Assembly: GCF_001637225.1 (NCBI RefSeq)
Contig: NZ_LVJI01000009.1
Span: 41,689-105,688, forward strand
From: Paenibacillus antarcticus
GTDB taxonomy: Bacteria; Bacillota; Bacilli; Paenibacillales; Paenibacillaceae
Length of the DNA stretch: 64,000 nucleotides
Reading direction: 5' to 3'
Part shown: positions 25,190-33,681 of the stretch, piece by piece
Layout of the letters: every line of letters starts with the position of its first letter
Position numbering within the stretch: the first letter of the stretch is position 1
Made by a program: the position numbers and the translations under genes
Notes under the pieces: generated by a model
Databases searched by the model: none
What the model was told of the DNA's origin: nothing
Seen by the model: only the letters and a program-made list of their open reading frames with translations

Positions 25190-26679
25190 CGAACCTGTTT
25201 CTTATTATCCTTAATATGAGCATTACGGCGAGCTATGTCACACTTGCAGTTATCATTGCGAGATTTCTTTTGAGACGCACTCCTAAAATATTCTCCTATA
25301 TCCTTTGGTCAGCCGTACTCATCAGACTGGTCATTCCCGTAAGTTTCACTACAAACTTTAGTATTTTAGGAATAGTACAGCCCCAGGCCCAAGCTAGTAA
25401 AGGTTTCATGGAGTTTGTGCCGTGGGATATTGGGATGCAGAAATATCCTGTTGTGGACGTTGGAGTTACAAGAATAAGTCGTTTTGTATCTTCATCTCTT
25501 CCTGATGCTACTACAATAGCAAGTGTGAATCCTATGCAGGTCATCATATGGGTCGGAAGTATCATCTGGATAACTGGCGTAGCCATTCTGCTTCTTTACA
25601 GCATCATTTCGTACTTGAAAATACTGACCAAAGTTCGAACGGCAACCCTCGTCAAGGATAATGTTTATGAGACTGACCAGATTGCCACACCCTTTGTTTG
25701 CGGTTTTCTGAAGCCGAAAATATACATCCCTACTGGCATCAGTGAGCATGAGCTCCCTTACATTTTACTACATGAGCAAACGCATATCTTGAGACGAGAC
25801 TATCTGATAAAACCTTTTGCATTTATGTTACTTATCCTCCATTGGTTTAATCCGATGATGTGGCTATCGTATTCGCTCATGAGTAAAGATATGGAAATGT
25901 CCTGCGATGAGCATGTCGTTAACAAGATGGGCGAGCAGATTAAAGGTAGCTACTCAACCACTTTGCTTTCTCTTTCAGTAAACAGAAGTGGATTACTAAC
26001 CGGTAGTCCGCTTGCTTTTGGAGAGAGTCATGTTAAGGAAAGAATAAAGAACATTCTCTCATATCGTCAACCTTCTTCTTGGTTGGTCGCAAGCTCTATG
26101 CTCGTTATAGCAGCATTGATTGTGGGATGTACAGCTAATCCTGCTCCGTTGCAGCCAACGCAGTCAGCCTATTCCGGATATAATATAGATACGCTTATGA
26201 AGAACAAAACACTTTTTGTGGGTAATCATGTTAAGGTAGGTGGTCTCTTTAGTGGAATGGCCATCCCGGTGGGTTTAGAGGCTAATGGAATGGCACTTCA
26301 AACGACAGCTCTGCCATATGGCGCGACCATCAATTATATAATGAATGACTCTATTGATGTGATGAAAGAGGGGGCAATAAGTGGCGAAGCTTTTTATCGT
26401 AATTCCATTCTGCTCTTAAGCCTGATTGATAACGTCGATAGTATAACCTATGCGATTGCTGACAACACAGGTCAATATGATGGCGTAACGTATAGCTTTA
26501 CATTCACAAGAGAACAAGCCGACAAGCTACTTGGAGAGGATGTCCGGCATTATGCCGAAGATGAAACAAGCCTGCGAACACTGATCGATCGATTAGACAG
26601 TCTATCCTTTAATGAATTCATTAACATTGTGTATTCAAATAAAGTGTTCCAAAAAAGGGATGTCATTTTTGATGTTTAA
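25186..26679 (+). CDS. BlaR1/MecR1-like M56 metalloprotease sensor with DUF4825-like domain
   Basis: The 497-residue membrane protein has transmembrane segments at the N-terminus and around residues 113-137, a zinc protease motif LLHEQTHILRRDY (HExxH, about residue 200), MSCDEHVV, and a fourth transmembrane segment near residue 305 ending IVGCTAN. In place of the penicillin-binding domain of BlaR1, the external part (LMKNKTLFVGNHVKVGGLF... onwards) looks like DUF4825, which is common in Bacillales M56 proteins. The signal sensed is thus probably not a beta-lactam. It is translationally coupled to the BlaI-like gene. Confidence 0.82.
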   Translation: MTNLFLIILNMSITASYVTLAVIIARFLLRRTPKIFSYILWSAVLIRLVIPVSFTTNFSILGIVQPQAQASKGFMEFVPWDIGMQKYPVVDVGVTRISRFVSSSLPDATTIASVNPMQVIIWVGSIIWITGVAILLLYSIISYLKILTKVRTATLVKDNVYETDQIATPFVCGFLKPKIYIPTGISEHELPYILLHEQTHILRRDYLIKPFAFMLLILHWFNPMMWLSYSLMSKDMEMSCDEHVVNKMGEQIKGSYSTTLLSLSVNRSGLLTGSPLAFGESHVKERIKNILSYRQPSSWLVASSMLVIAALIVGCTANPAPLQPTQSAYSGYNIDTLMKNKTLFVGNHVKVGGLFSGMAIPVGLEANGMALQTTALPYGATINYIMNDSIDVMKEGAISGEAFYRNSILLLSLIDNVDSITYAIADNTGQYDGVTYSFTFTREQADKLLGEDVRHYAEDETSLRTLIDRLDSLSFNEFINIVYSNKVFQKRDVIFDV

Positions 26680-26932
26680 CTCTAAATCCCTTAATATTTT
26701 TTGTTGTTTAATAGTTAATTGGTCTAGATTCCATCGAGTAACGAAAAACAAGTGCAATACGACCTCACGCATCTTTAGAAGATCTGGAATATATTTTAGA
26801 GTATCATCGCTTATTGAAGTTTCCTTTGCATAACCGTTCAAAAAGTGGATTTTGGAAACCACCAATGAATTTACATTCTTCTTTGGCTATGCCGTAGAGT
26901 TTCGAAGCTTTAATCACTAATGCCTCATCCAT
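26635..26932 (-). pseudogene. Phosphotransferase-like remnant
   Basis: From ATG at 26932, behind AGGAGAAAA, the frame reads MDEALVIKASKLYGIAKEEC and KFIGGFQNPLFE. That is the start of aminoglycoside/choline-type phosphotransferases (G-G-F-x-N-P-x-F-E nucleotide loop). The frame then breaks; another frame continues with RWNLDQLTIKQQ and overlaps the end of the BlaR1-like gene. The C-terminal kinase core is missing. The interval 26933-27157 shows no gene. Confidence 0.45.
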
Positions 26933-27157
26933 TTTTATTTTCTCCTATGGATTTCTTGTATTTTCTCTATAATTTCACTTACACAAGATATCCTTATTTA
27001 AGCAATCAAGCGTTGTATCGCTATACTTAATGTATAGAGGAACCCTTTCCTCATAAACTTCTTTAAGACTATTACAATGCCTCTGGTTGGACTTTTGTAT
27101 TGCTCCATTTTTCCGTAGCTGTTTCTTATACCGTTCAGGGGTCGAGAGAAACTTACA

Positions 27158-27943
27158 CTATTTCCTTAATCTTATGTGTAATTTATCTTTAATCTCTTGC
27201 CTATATTCGCCCTGCATTTCATCAATTCGTGCTGCTAAAGTTGGTATCATCCATCTCTCAAGGAATCCCTCATTCGTATCGGTAAGCTTCATATACTCAG
27301 TTAAATATTCCTTGTTAAAAAACTCTCTTAAATCTCTATGAATTAACCAATTTGGAGCATTAGGTGGTAGCGAATGTGATTGTATCATCATTGAAGTTCT
27401 AGTAATATCAGCCTCATGACTTCCTACTAATAGGTTCAACCAATCAATTATTATTGGACCATTAGGTGAAATAATAATGTTATCTGGATGAAAATCATAA
27501 TGACATAACGAATTTCCATCAGGTAGTGATTTCAACATATCTATAATAATTTGCTTCTCATCATTTGATATCTCATGTGAATTATTAACTTTATTCGTTA
27601 TTTCCGATTTAAGATTTGGTAGAATCTTATTCTCAACATTGTGAATCTCACATTGCAGATTTGCCATTATCTTAGCATTATAGGATAAGCTCCGTTCAGA
27701 TGGTTCGATATGCCACAACATTGTGGGGCCATCAATTCTCTCATAAACGATACCCATCTTACCTTCATGTTCTACTAGTCCAGAATATTTAGGTGTTCTC
27801 AACTTTAAATTATTTATTAATTCTGCATTGTTCCCTTCATTCACCGCAGAACTTTGATCATAGAACAGCTTTATTACTTCAGTCTTTCCCCATCGATAAA
27901 CTTTTGCAGTGTTACCAATACCAATTAATTCGCCGATTTTCAT
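27158..27943 (-). CDS. Aminoglycoside phosphotransferase-family kinase
   Basis: The 261-residue APH-fold protein has a nucleotide-binding strand IGIGNTAKVYRWGKTEVIKLF (Lys), the hinge VYERIDGPTML, a catalytic loop LCHYDFHPDNIIIS (H-x-D-x-H-P-x-N, catalytic Asp) and metal-binding IIDWLNLL (Asp). These are all the catalytic residues of the family. Substrates in the family range from aminoglycosides to choline and homoserine; nothing here singles one out. The upstream gap holds an inverted repeat (CCTTCAGATAAC...). Confidence 0.85.
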   Translation of the reverse strand: MKIGELIGIGNTAKVYRWGKTEVIKLFYDQSSAVNEGNNAELINNLKLRTPKYSGLVEHEGKMGIVYERIDGPTMLWHIEPSERSLSYNAKIMANLQCEIHNVENKILPNLKSEITNKVNNSHEISNDEKQIIIDMLKSLPDGNSLCHYDFHPDNIIISPNGPIIIDWLNLLVGSHEADITRTSMMIQSHSLPPNAPNWLIHRDLREFFNKEYLTEYMKLTDTNEGFLERWMIPTLAARIDEMQGEYRQEIKDKLHIRLRK

Positions 27944-28053
27944 TGTATTCGCCTCTCTTCGAGCAACAGAATGTTTCGAGTGGACTACTCATAAGTATAT
28001 TTGGGAATGATCCTTCAGATAACATTCACGTATTCCTCCTGAAGCTACTTTAT

Positions 28054-28554
28054 TTATTTGTTTTTGTTGTCATCGATGAATAATAAGAAATACTCTTTTT
28101 TATCCAAATCGCTATAACCAATGTTATCTCTACAAGATGTCAAGAAATATTCTGTGCCATTACTGTCTGCGCGAGGACCGGTTCGTATGCCCATTTGTGT
28201 ACAACTTGTTTTCCGTACTCCTTTATTTTGTCCTCCGAATTCATCCCAGCTATTATCATAGGTATATAATAATTCTTCTCCATTAAGCTCAAGATCAACA
28301 TAAGTCGGATCACCTTCATCAGTGTATCGAGCAAGTGTGATACTATTTCTTGTTTTGTTCAAATAGTCTTCATAGAACTTTTCAAGTTTAGAAACATTTG
28401 CAACTCCTGATGGTCCTGCAACAATATAACCCTTTGTTGCAGCATCTTTGGGAGACAAATCTGAGTGTAAAGAATCATTCATTTTATTATCTGGCTCTTA
28501 ACTGCAGGCAGACAGTACAATTAACATAAAAATGATTACAAAATCCTTCCTCAA
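28054..28554 (-). pseudogene. DUF4362-like lipoprotein with nonsense codon after the lipobox
   Basis: From TTG 28554, 6 bases after GGGGTGA, the frame reads LRKDFVIIFMLIVLSACS, a lipoprotein signal with lipobox L-S-A-C. It then meets TAA (28500-28498) and continues in frame with EPDNKMNDSLHSDLSPKDAA and a DUF4362-like domain (TLARYTDEGDPTYVDLELNG, LTSCRDNIG). The exported part is intact but detached from its signal. Translation could restart at ATG 28482, giving a cytoplasmic and probably useless protein. Confidence 0.65.
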
Positions 28555-28613
28555 GTCTTATCACCCCTTTATCAGACTCACACTATCGGATACTACAGTT
28601 CTCTATACCAATT

Positions 28614-28976
28614 TCAGTCTGATTCTATATATTTGTTAATCCATTCCTTCCCTGTAGACCATTCTTTTATAGGGTTATTGGTTTTCAAAATATCAATACT
28701 CGCTTTTGCCATTATCCATTCTTTCAACCCATTTTCTTCACTACCTTTTAGTCCCTCAATTAAATATTCAAGCCCTTTCTCATCTTTACTTACGATGTTA
28801 TCGTATTCATTCTGATTCTGTTTAATATAATCGAGTGGATTGCTAGAGTGTGAAATACCCTTGTTATTTATGATTTTGTCTAAATTACCCTCTATTTCTG
28901 GACCAACATTACCACTCGATTGACATGCAACTAATACAACTGATGAAAGTAGGAAAATAAAAAGAATCTTCTTCAA
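28614..28976 (-). CDS. Putative lipoprotein, 120 residues
   Basis: The signal MKKILFIFLLSSVVLVACQSS has lipobox V-L-V-A-C at residue 18. The mature part is polar and contains IEYLIEGLKGSEENGLKEWIMA- and WSTGKEWINKYIES-like segments, suggesting a small helical domain. I do not recognise a named family. It sits among the DUF4362-type lipoproteins and runs in the same direction. Confidence 0.65.
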   Translation of the reverse strand: MKKILFIFLLSSVVLVACQSSGNVGPEIEGNLDKIINNKGISHSSNPLDYIKQNQNEYDNIVSKDEKGLEYLIEGLKGSEENGLKEWIMAKASIDILKTNNPIKEWSTGKEWINKYIESD

Positions 28977-28990
28977 CTCAACACCTCATT

Positions 28991-29347
28991 TCAATTTGAA
29001 ATTTGCTTTTTATCAATTAATTTAAGAGATCTACAATTTGTACTTCTTCTATCTTTTGCCCCATGCTTATCTTTAGAGTTATCGTAATTCAGCTTAATAT
29101 CTTTTCCGTTGTAGTTTAGATCATAAAAGATTGGATCTCCTTCAGTTGTAAAACGGGTAATTCGGACTTTGTCCCTCTTTTTTGAACTTATGTTGACATT
29201 GAATTCATCTAGTCTATCAATGTTTTTAATATTACCGTGTAGATCAACAATATCACCGTTCTTGATTGCAGTATCATAGTCATATACTGAATTACATGAA
29301 GAAAGAACGACGATTACACATGCCGAAAGTAACATACGAACAAACAT
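28991..29347 (-). CDS. DUF4362-like lipoprotein, C-terminally short
   Basis: The 118-residue protein has a lipoprotein signal (MLLSACVIVVLSSCNSVYD) and a DUF4362-like domain: NGDIVDLHGNIKNIDRLDEF, VRITRFTTEGDPIFYDLNYN, and DNSKDKHGAKDRRSTNCRSL. Its paralogues in this window have a further TVSNC/LTSCRD-type end that is missing here, so the tail may have been lost. The start overlaps the stop of the upstream gene (TAATG), suggesting coupled translation. Confidence 0.6.
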   Translation of the reverse strand: MFVRMLLSACVIVVLSSCNSVYDYDTAIKNGDIVDLHGNIKNIDRLDEFNVNISSKKRDKVRITRFTTEGDPIFYDLNYNGKDIKLNYDNSKDKHGAKDRRSTNCRSLKLIDKKQISN

Positions 29348-30156
29348 TAATTCTCCCCCTTTACCCCGATCATCTGCACTACCGTTCGGTCGTCACCCTC
29401 CAGTTTGACGTTACCGACGAGTAGTTGTGAGGAACCGTCCCCATCTAGAAATATGGCCTCATTCAAATTCCCTACAGCAACATTTCTCTTTATAGCCGTA
29501 CGAAATTGCTCCGCCGTACATTTGGTAGAAGTGACGACCAGGTAGATTTCACCAGAATTATCGTAGGCCATTGCACTGCGAAGCCGCTTGTCGTCAGGAA
29601 ATGGTAGCTTTTCCTCTGTGACCGCTACGTTATACCACCCGCTTTCGTCCTTTAAATTCATACTGACTCCACCCTGCGCCCAGAACTTCGTCGCGTCTGT
29701 CAAATGCAGATCTTCGACACTTGCAGCACGCTGCACGTCAACCATCCTTGTGACTCGATCATATACCATGGTTCCACGGGCGTATTTGACATTATACCAG
29801 CCAGAGCCATATGCTTTAGGAACTCCATTTGCGGGCATGCCATCCATAACCGCGATGCTCAACAAGTGATTTTCCCAAAAAAATCCACCATTGATTCCGT
29901 TGGTTCCTGATCGTACGACGTTGTCGTTTATGCTATTAAGCGAAATATTACTCGGTTTCGTCTGCAGCACATGTAGAATAACCCCGTTGTCATCGGTCTT
30001 TTGAAAGTACTTAGCGCCTTCTGGAATGCCATCTTTACTTAAGATCCATACAGATACGACCCCAAGAATTAAAATGAAGGCACCTAAGTATATTGAAAAA
30101 GAACGTCTTATAACGGCGAATCCACCATTCCAATTCCCCTTTCTCTCCATATCCAT
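29347..30156 (-). CDS. Phosphodiester glycosidase (NAGPA)-domain membrane protein
   Basis: The 269-residue protein has a signal anchor (about residues 19-40, SIYLGAFILILGVVSVWIL) followed by a NAGPA domain: GTNGINGGFFWENHLLSIAV, FWAQGGVSMNL, and the signature EAIFLDGDGSSQLLV with its Asp and Gly residues. Family members remove GlcNAc or glycans from phosphodiester-linked structures outside the cell. The target is unknown; cell-wall or exopolysaccharide turnover is a reasonable guess. GC content appears higher than its neighbours. It overlaps the DUF4362 gene by one base. Confidence 0.8.
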   Translation of the reverse strand: MDMERKGNWNGGFAVIRRSFSIYLGAFILILGVVSVWILSKDGIPEGAKYFQKTDDNGVILHVLQTKPSNISLNSINDNVVRSGTNGINGGFFWENHLLSIAVMDGMPANGVPKAYGSGWYNVKYARGTMVYDRVTRMVDVQRAASVEDLHLTDATKFWAQGGVSMNLKDESGWYNVAVTEEKLPFPDDKRLRSAMAYDNSGEIYLVVTSTKCTAEQFRTAIKRNVAVGNLNEAIFLDGDGSSQLLVGNVKLEGDDRTVVQMIGVKGEN

Positions 30157-30214
30157 TTGTCCTCCTATAATAGTAAGGGCTTTTATTTAGTATCTATAAG
30201 TCAACGACCCACTA

Positions 30215-30290
30215 GCTTATACGAACGTTAGTGAGCGGCTACGATGCGGCTGGTTGTCGGGATGCGATAATACATTGTTATCCGATGTGA
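30215..30290 (-). repeat. attC-like cassette-junction repeat
   Basis: Minus strand: CTTCACATCGGATAACAATG (left arm), then TATTATCGCATCCCGAC...CGCATCG, and the right end ACTAACGTTCG. The ATAACAATGT...GCATCG arm matches the sites near 42.0 and 41.0 kb. It lies between the NAGPA-domain gene and a DinB gene, in a 200-base non-coding interval. Confidence 0.45.
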
Positions 30291-30362
30291 AGGGAATCAT
30301 AGAATCAACAAAAGTGCCTTTAGCATAATGAAGACCGATTTAACTTTTGAATATTAGCATCA

Positions 30363-30863
30363 TTAATTTGACTGAGAATTTTCATTATACCACCTTCTGA
30401 GTTGATGAATTTGAGCTTGATGATAGCGACTATGGTCAGCTATATGCCACAGGCCCCAGCATATGGTTGCTTGCTTCTCATTTCCATGTCCAAAAGTGAC
30501 AACCTTATCTAGATCAGCATCTGTTAATTGTGTACATGAATCTCTCAACATTGTTAATATACCTTCATATTTAGATATGAGTGTGTTCAAAGACATCCCT
30601 TTGATCATCGGAAGCTTATTATTTTCATCTATCATAGGGCCATATTGCACTTGTAATGACTGCGGAAGTGGTAGCCCCTTTATTCTATAAACCCAATTCA
30701 GATCAACGTACATGATATGTTTGAGTAACTGAGCGATACTATTATAATTGTTATTAGGTCCCTTGTAATCCACTTCTTCTTGCGACATGTCATTAGTGAT
30801 TCTTTGTAGTCGCTGGCTATTCTCTTTTACAGCGGAATATAATATTCCTACAATAGGTGGCAT
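30363..30863 (-). CDS. DinB-family protein
   Basis: The 166-residue four-helix DinB-superfamily protein has metal-ligand histidines in IAQLLKHIMYVDLNWVYRI (first), and LWHIADHSRYHQAQIHQLRRW (second and third, H-x3-H-x3-H-like). Members bind Zn or Ni, and several are thiol-dependent detoxification or damage-inducible proteins. The start at 30863 follows AGGAG by 7 bases; ten upstream residues of the longest frame are non-conserved. A second DinB gene is 60 bases upstream. Confidence 0.8.
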   Translation of the reverse strand: MPPIVGILYSAVKENSQRLQRITNDMSQEEVDYKGPNNNYNSIAQLLKHIMYVDLNWVYRIKGLPLPQSLQVQYGPMIDENNKLPMIKGMSLNTLISKYEGILTMLRDSCTQLTDADLDKVVTFGHGNEKQATICWGLWHIADHSRYHQAQIHQLRRWYNENSQSN

Positions 30864-30924
30864 ATTTGCTTCTCCTTTTAAATCATAACGCATCCTAGCA
30901 CCTCCTCCTCGCTAGTTGATATAT

Positions 30925-31371
30925 CTATCTAACAAACGTTATATAATCAATGTTAACCGGTTCAAAACCATCTACTCGAAGTCTCGAGTTAATCTGCCCT
31001 CGATGATACTGACCATGAAGTGCTACGTGAGTTAAAATATCTCGTATAGAAGTCTTAAACTCTTTACCACTACTATTAGTGTATGTTATTAAGTTATCTA
31101 GACCAGTTTTCACTAATTCCTCGAGAAGTGTTTTGAAGTTTTCTTCATTTTCTTTAATAAGGTTTGCACAGACTGTAATATCACCATCCGACCAAATGGG
31201 CATTTGTGAAGTGTCCATTCCTTTTAATCTAGTTAGCCATACTTGTTCAGAATATAGAATATGAGAAAATAAACTTAAGTGCTTTTCATCCGTCTCTGCA
31301 TTTTGCAATGTTTCTAGAATAAGTTGATTGGCCCAATTTAAATGCTCAAACATCTTTTTGATTGTTTTCAA
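30925..31371 (-). CDS. DinB-family protein
   Basis: The 148-residue protein of the same superfamily as the gene downstream shows SHILYSEQVWLTRLKG (first His) and the C-terminal DILTHVALHGQYHRGQINSRLR (H-V-x-x-H-x-x-x-H, metal site). It resembles the YuaE/DinB group. The start is TTG with GGAGGCGG upstream. The two DinB genes are not near copies, so they arose separately and do not look like a local duplication. Confidence 0.82.
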   Translation of the reverse strand: MKTIKKMFEHLNWANQLILETLQNAETDEKHLSLFSHILYSEQVWLTRLKGMDTSQMPIWSDGDITVCANLIKENEENFKTLLEELVKTGLDNLITYTNSSGKEFKTSIRDILTHVALHGQYHRGQINSRLRVDGFEPVNIDYITFVR

Positions 31372-31418
31372 TGTTACCGCCTCCTACATTATCAATGGCT
31401 TGTTTACGTAACTATTCG

Positions 31419-31691
31419 TTAGCTGATAAGTTTTATGTACTCACTTTCAAAATCACTTTTATATCTGGTAGTTAATTGATAATCTATGATTTCTGAGACC
31501 GACTGTAATACGTTATATTCATGTTTAATTAAACTCCACATTTCAGGATTCGTCATTCCAACATATTTCTCTAATTCTTCTTTCGATATATTTCTTCCTA
31601 AATAGTTCAACGTTTGAATATCTACATCAAAATGAATAGGCTCACTATCAATTATTACCCCGTCCATGTCAAAAATAAATGCTGGTATCAT
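31419..31691 (-). pseudogene. HAD-superfamily hydrolase, N-terminal fragment
   Basis: The 90-residue frame starts AFIFDMDGVIIDSEPIH (HAD motif I with nucleophile Asp) and has the cap-domain start VGMTNPEMWSLI, then ends SEYIKLIS. Beta-phosphoglucomutase-like HAD proteins are about 215 residues, so motifs II-IV are missing. The gene stops at GCTAAC, and the following bases (GAATAGTTACG) form a TAAC...GTTA pair like the array repeats, so the truncation lies at a cassette-type junction. Confidence 0.7.
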
Positions 31692-31776
31692 ATTTCATCT
31701 CCTCTTTTCGAATTATTTCATATGACATTTAATCGGCTTAAGTGACAAGAGGGAACGGAGCAACGTCTTCCTCGAA

Positions 31777-32277
31777 CTACTTATTGTTATTGTGAATTAC
31801 TATATGTCCTAAGATGGATTGCTCATTCATATCATTAGAGTTAAACATCGGTGTTGTTTCACCCTTATCTATTCGGATTATCCCATCTATTTGTTTGACT
31901 TCATGATTAAATTCTAAATAACCACCTACTATATTTTCCCCTGATTCTAAGATATAGCCTACAATTTGATTATAATGATCGGTTTTTTCATTCAGGATAT
32001 ATCCAGTTTCTACAACTTCCTCTTCTATAAAGGGAGTTAAGTCTACATTTCCCTGAGTTCGTATAGTATTCATATGATCTTCATATGATTGTAAAGTTCC
32101 TGCCGCATAATTTGTTTCTGATGCAAATCGTTCAATACTCCATCCATATTCATTCAAATATGTTACATGTTGTTTATTGAAATGTTCAATTGATTCTATC
32201 TTGTTTTCTTTTTCTTTACATCCAGACAGCACACTCAGAATTAGCAGTATAAGAAAAATAAATCTATTGAGTTGCAA
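31777..32277 (-). CDS. Putative lipoprotein, 166 residues
   Basis: The signal MQLNRFIFLILLILSVLSGC has lipobox L-S-G-C at residue 20, followed by charged KEKENK. The mature part holds an IERFASETNYAAGTLQSYED segment and strand-rich GYILNEKTDHYNQIVGYILE, VGGYLEFNHEVKQIDGIIRI. No family is recognised. A half repeat (minus strand CGTTCCCTCTTGTCACTTAAG) follows its start region downstream at 31771-31737. Confidence 0.6.
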   Translation of the reverse strand: MQLNRFIFLILLILSVLSGCKEKENKIESIEHFNKQHVTYLNEYGWSIERFASETNYAAGTLQSYEDHMNTIRTQGNVDLTPFIEEEVVETGYILNEKTDHYNQIVGYILESGENIVGGYLEFNHEVKQIDGIIRIDKGETTPMFNSNDMNEQSILGHIVIHNNNK

Positions 32278-32452
32278 ACTATCATTCCTTTCTTTTAATA
32301 GAATTTCAATTTATTCGGATGGTTGACATACACTGGATTTCCCTAATCATATGTGGTCTATGACTATGGATCGTTTTCACCGGTAATGAAAAAATTTATA
32401 GAGCTCTTTGAGTGACCCACTACTATCTTATTTTAATAATAAGTTGTTAATT

Positions 32453-32728
32453 CTATTGGGTTATCCAATTGATGAATATTGCAGTTATGAGAAACGGCAG
32501 ACCAAATAAAAATAGTACCGATGAATACTTGTTTCGAAATTTTCTATCTTCTGTTGTTTCAAAATTTGCTCTCATTCTATCTTCACTAATAAAGAGTCCT
32601 GATAGTATACCCGCTAACAGGATGGAGATAACTCCGATTCCCCCTGTCACCTTTATTGCCAATCCCCAATTACTAAATAGGCCTAACAATAAAGCAATAA
32701 CAACACCTATCGTTGTTCCAATAATCAA
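32453..32728 (-). CDS. DUF5316-like membrane protein
   Basis: The protein of about 91 residues has transmembrane segments at residues 3-18, 25-46 and 70-88. ISEDRMRANFETTEDRKFRNK between segments two and three fits DUF5316 membrane proteins of Bacillales. The start is uncertain: TTG 32728 gives the length stated, and CTG further up would add ITIRN. A 23-codon frame (MSRKPEEWISKSEEETIKR...) ends just upstream at 32733 and may be an independent small peptide or the shifted N-terminus. Confidence 0.55.
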   Translation of the reverse strand: MIIGTTIGVVIALLLGLFSNWGLAIKVTGGIGVISILLAGILSGLFISEDRMRANFETTEDRKFRNKYSSVLFLFGLPFLITAIFINWITQ

Positions 32729-32822
32729 GTTTCTAATAGTAATCAGTCCTTTTTATGGTCTCTTCTTCTGATTTACTAATCCATTCTTCAGGTTTTCTAC
32801 TCATAATTCTGACTTCTTTGAG

Positions 32823-33568
32823 TTATTGCAAAAGTTTCGTATTAGCTTTTAATGGTTTTAAGGTATCATTGTAGGTATTGTTTGTTAATGCGATAACTAT
32901 ATTTCGGGAAGGATCTACACAGATATATTGCCCGCCCAAACCCATAGCAAAATAAAAAGATCGCTCTAATGATTCATCTGACACCCACCAATGATGACTG
33001 TAATAACCTATGTGTTCATAGGTTAAATGCTTAGGTTTTGTAGAAGTAGATATCCATTCTTCACTAAGTAATTGTCGTTTCCCACAACGCCCCTTGTTTA
33101 AATAGAAGTAACCGAATTTCTGCATATCTTGAATAGACATGTGTATCCCGAAACCACCAATATTAATTCCCTGAGGGTCTACATGCCATATGAAATCTTT
33201 AATCTACAAACTGGAGAAGAGATACGTTATTGCGAAATCTTTTGCACTCATTCCTGATACCTTTTGAAGTATTGATAATAACAGATGGCTACATCCAGAA
33301 TTATAGTTCATTCGTTCACCTGGTTCGGTGTTTAATGGGCGCTCTAATATATAATTAACCCAGTTGGGACTATGTATCATGTTCGGCCAGCCATTCCAAT
33401 TAAACATGAAGTAATGCTCTTCGTGCATGAGTTCACTTTGTGAAGCTTATCTTTAGATTTATTGTTTCTAAAATATTGAAGCACAATATCTGGACCAACA
33501 CTCATCAAACAACTTTCAATTTTTTCTTTTCTTAAAAAACTAACAAAAGATTTTATTTTTTTCATCAT
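32823..33568 (-). pseudogene. Serine hydrolase (beta-lactamase-like) pseudogene
   Basis: The upstream frame has VNSCTKSITSCLIGMA (S-x-x-K active site of class C/DD-peptidase-like hydrolases). Directly after GMA the DNA continues as GWPNMIHSPNWVNYILERPL in another frame, so about 60 codons and the frame were lost at a short GGAATGG/GGCTGG homology. Further on, after SAKDFAITYLFSSL, comes TAG (33206-33204), then the frame resumes with IKDFIWHVDPQGINIGGFG and ends at 32823. With one deletion and one nonsense codon it is inactive. Confidence 0.75.
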
Positions 33569-33681
33569 TTATTTGACTCTGATATGGAAATTCAATCATA
33601 AATGGTTTGCTCCTATTCGTTATTCTCAGCTAATCTGCTAAGTTGCTTGTATTCGTGACGTCAACATCAACACTCACAAAA

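Noticed and set aside
25296..25749. Minus-strand frames opposite the BlaR1-like gene
   Set aside because: They are shadows of a gene with HExxH and transmembrane segments.
29588..29910. Overlapping plus-strand frames opposite the NAGPA-domain gene
   Set aside because: The minus-strand frame has clear NAGPA motifs; the plus-strand frames have none.
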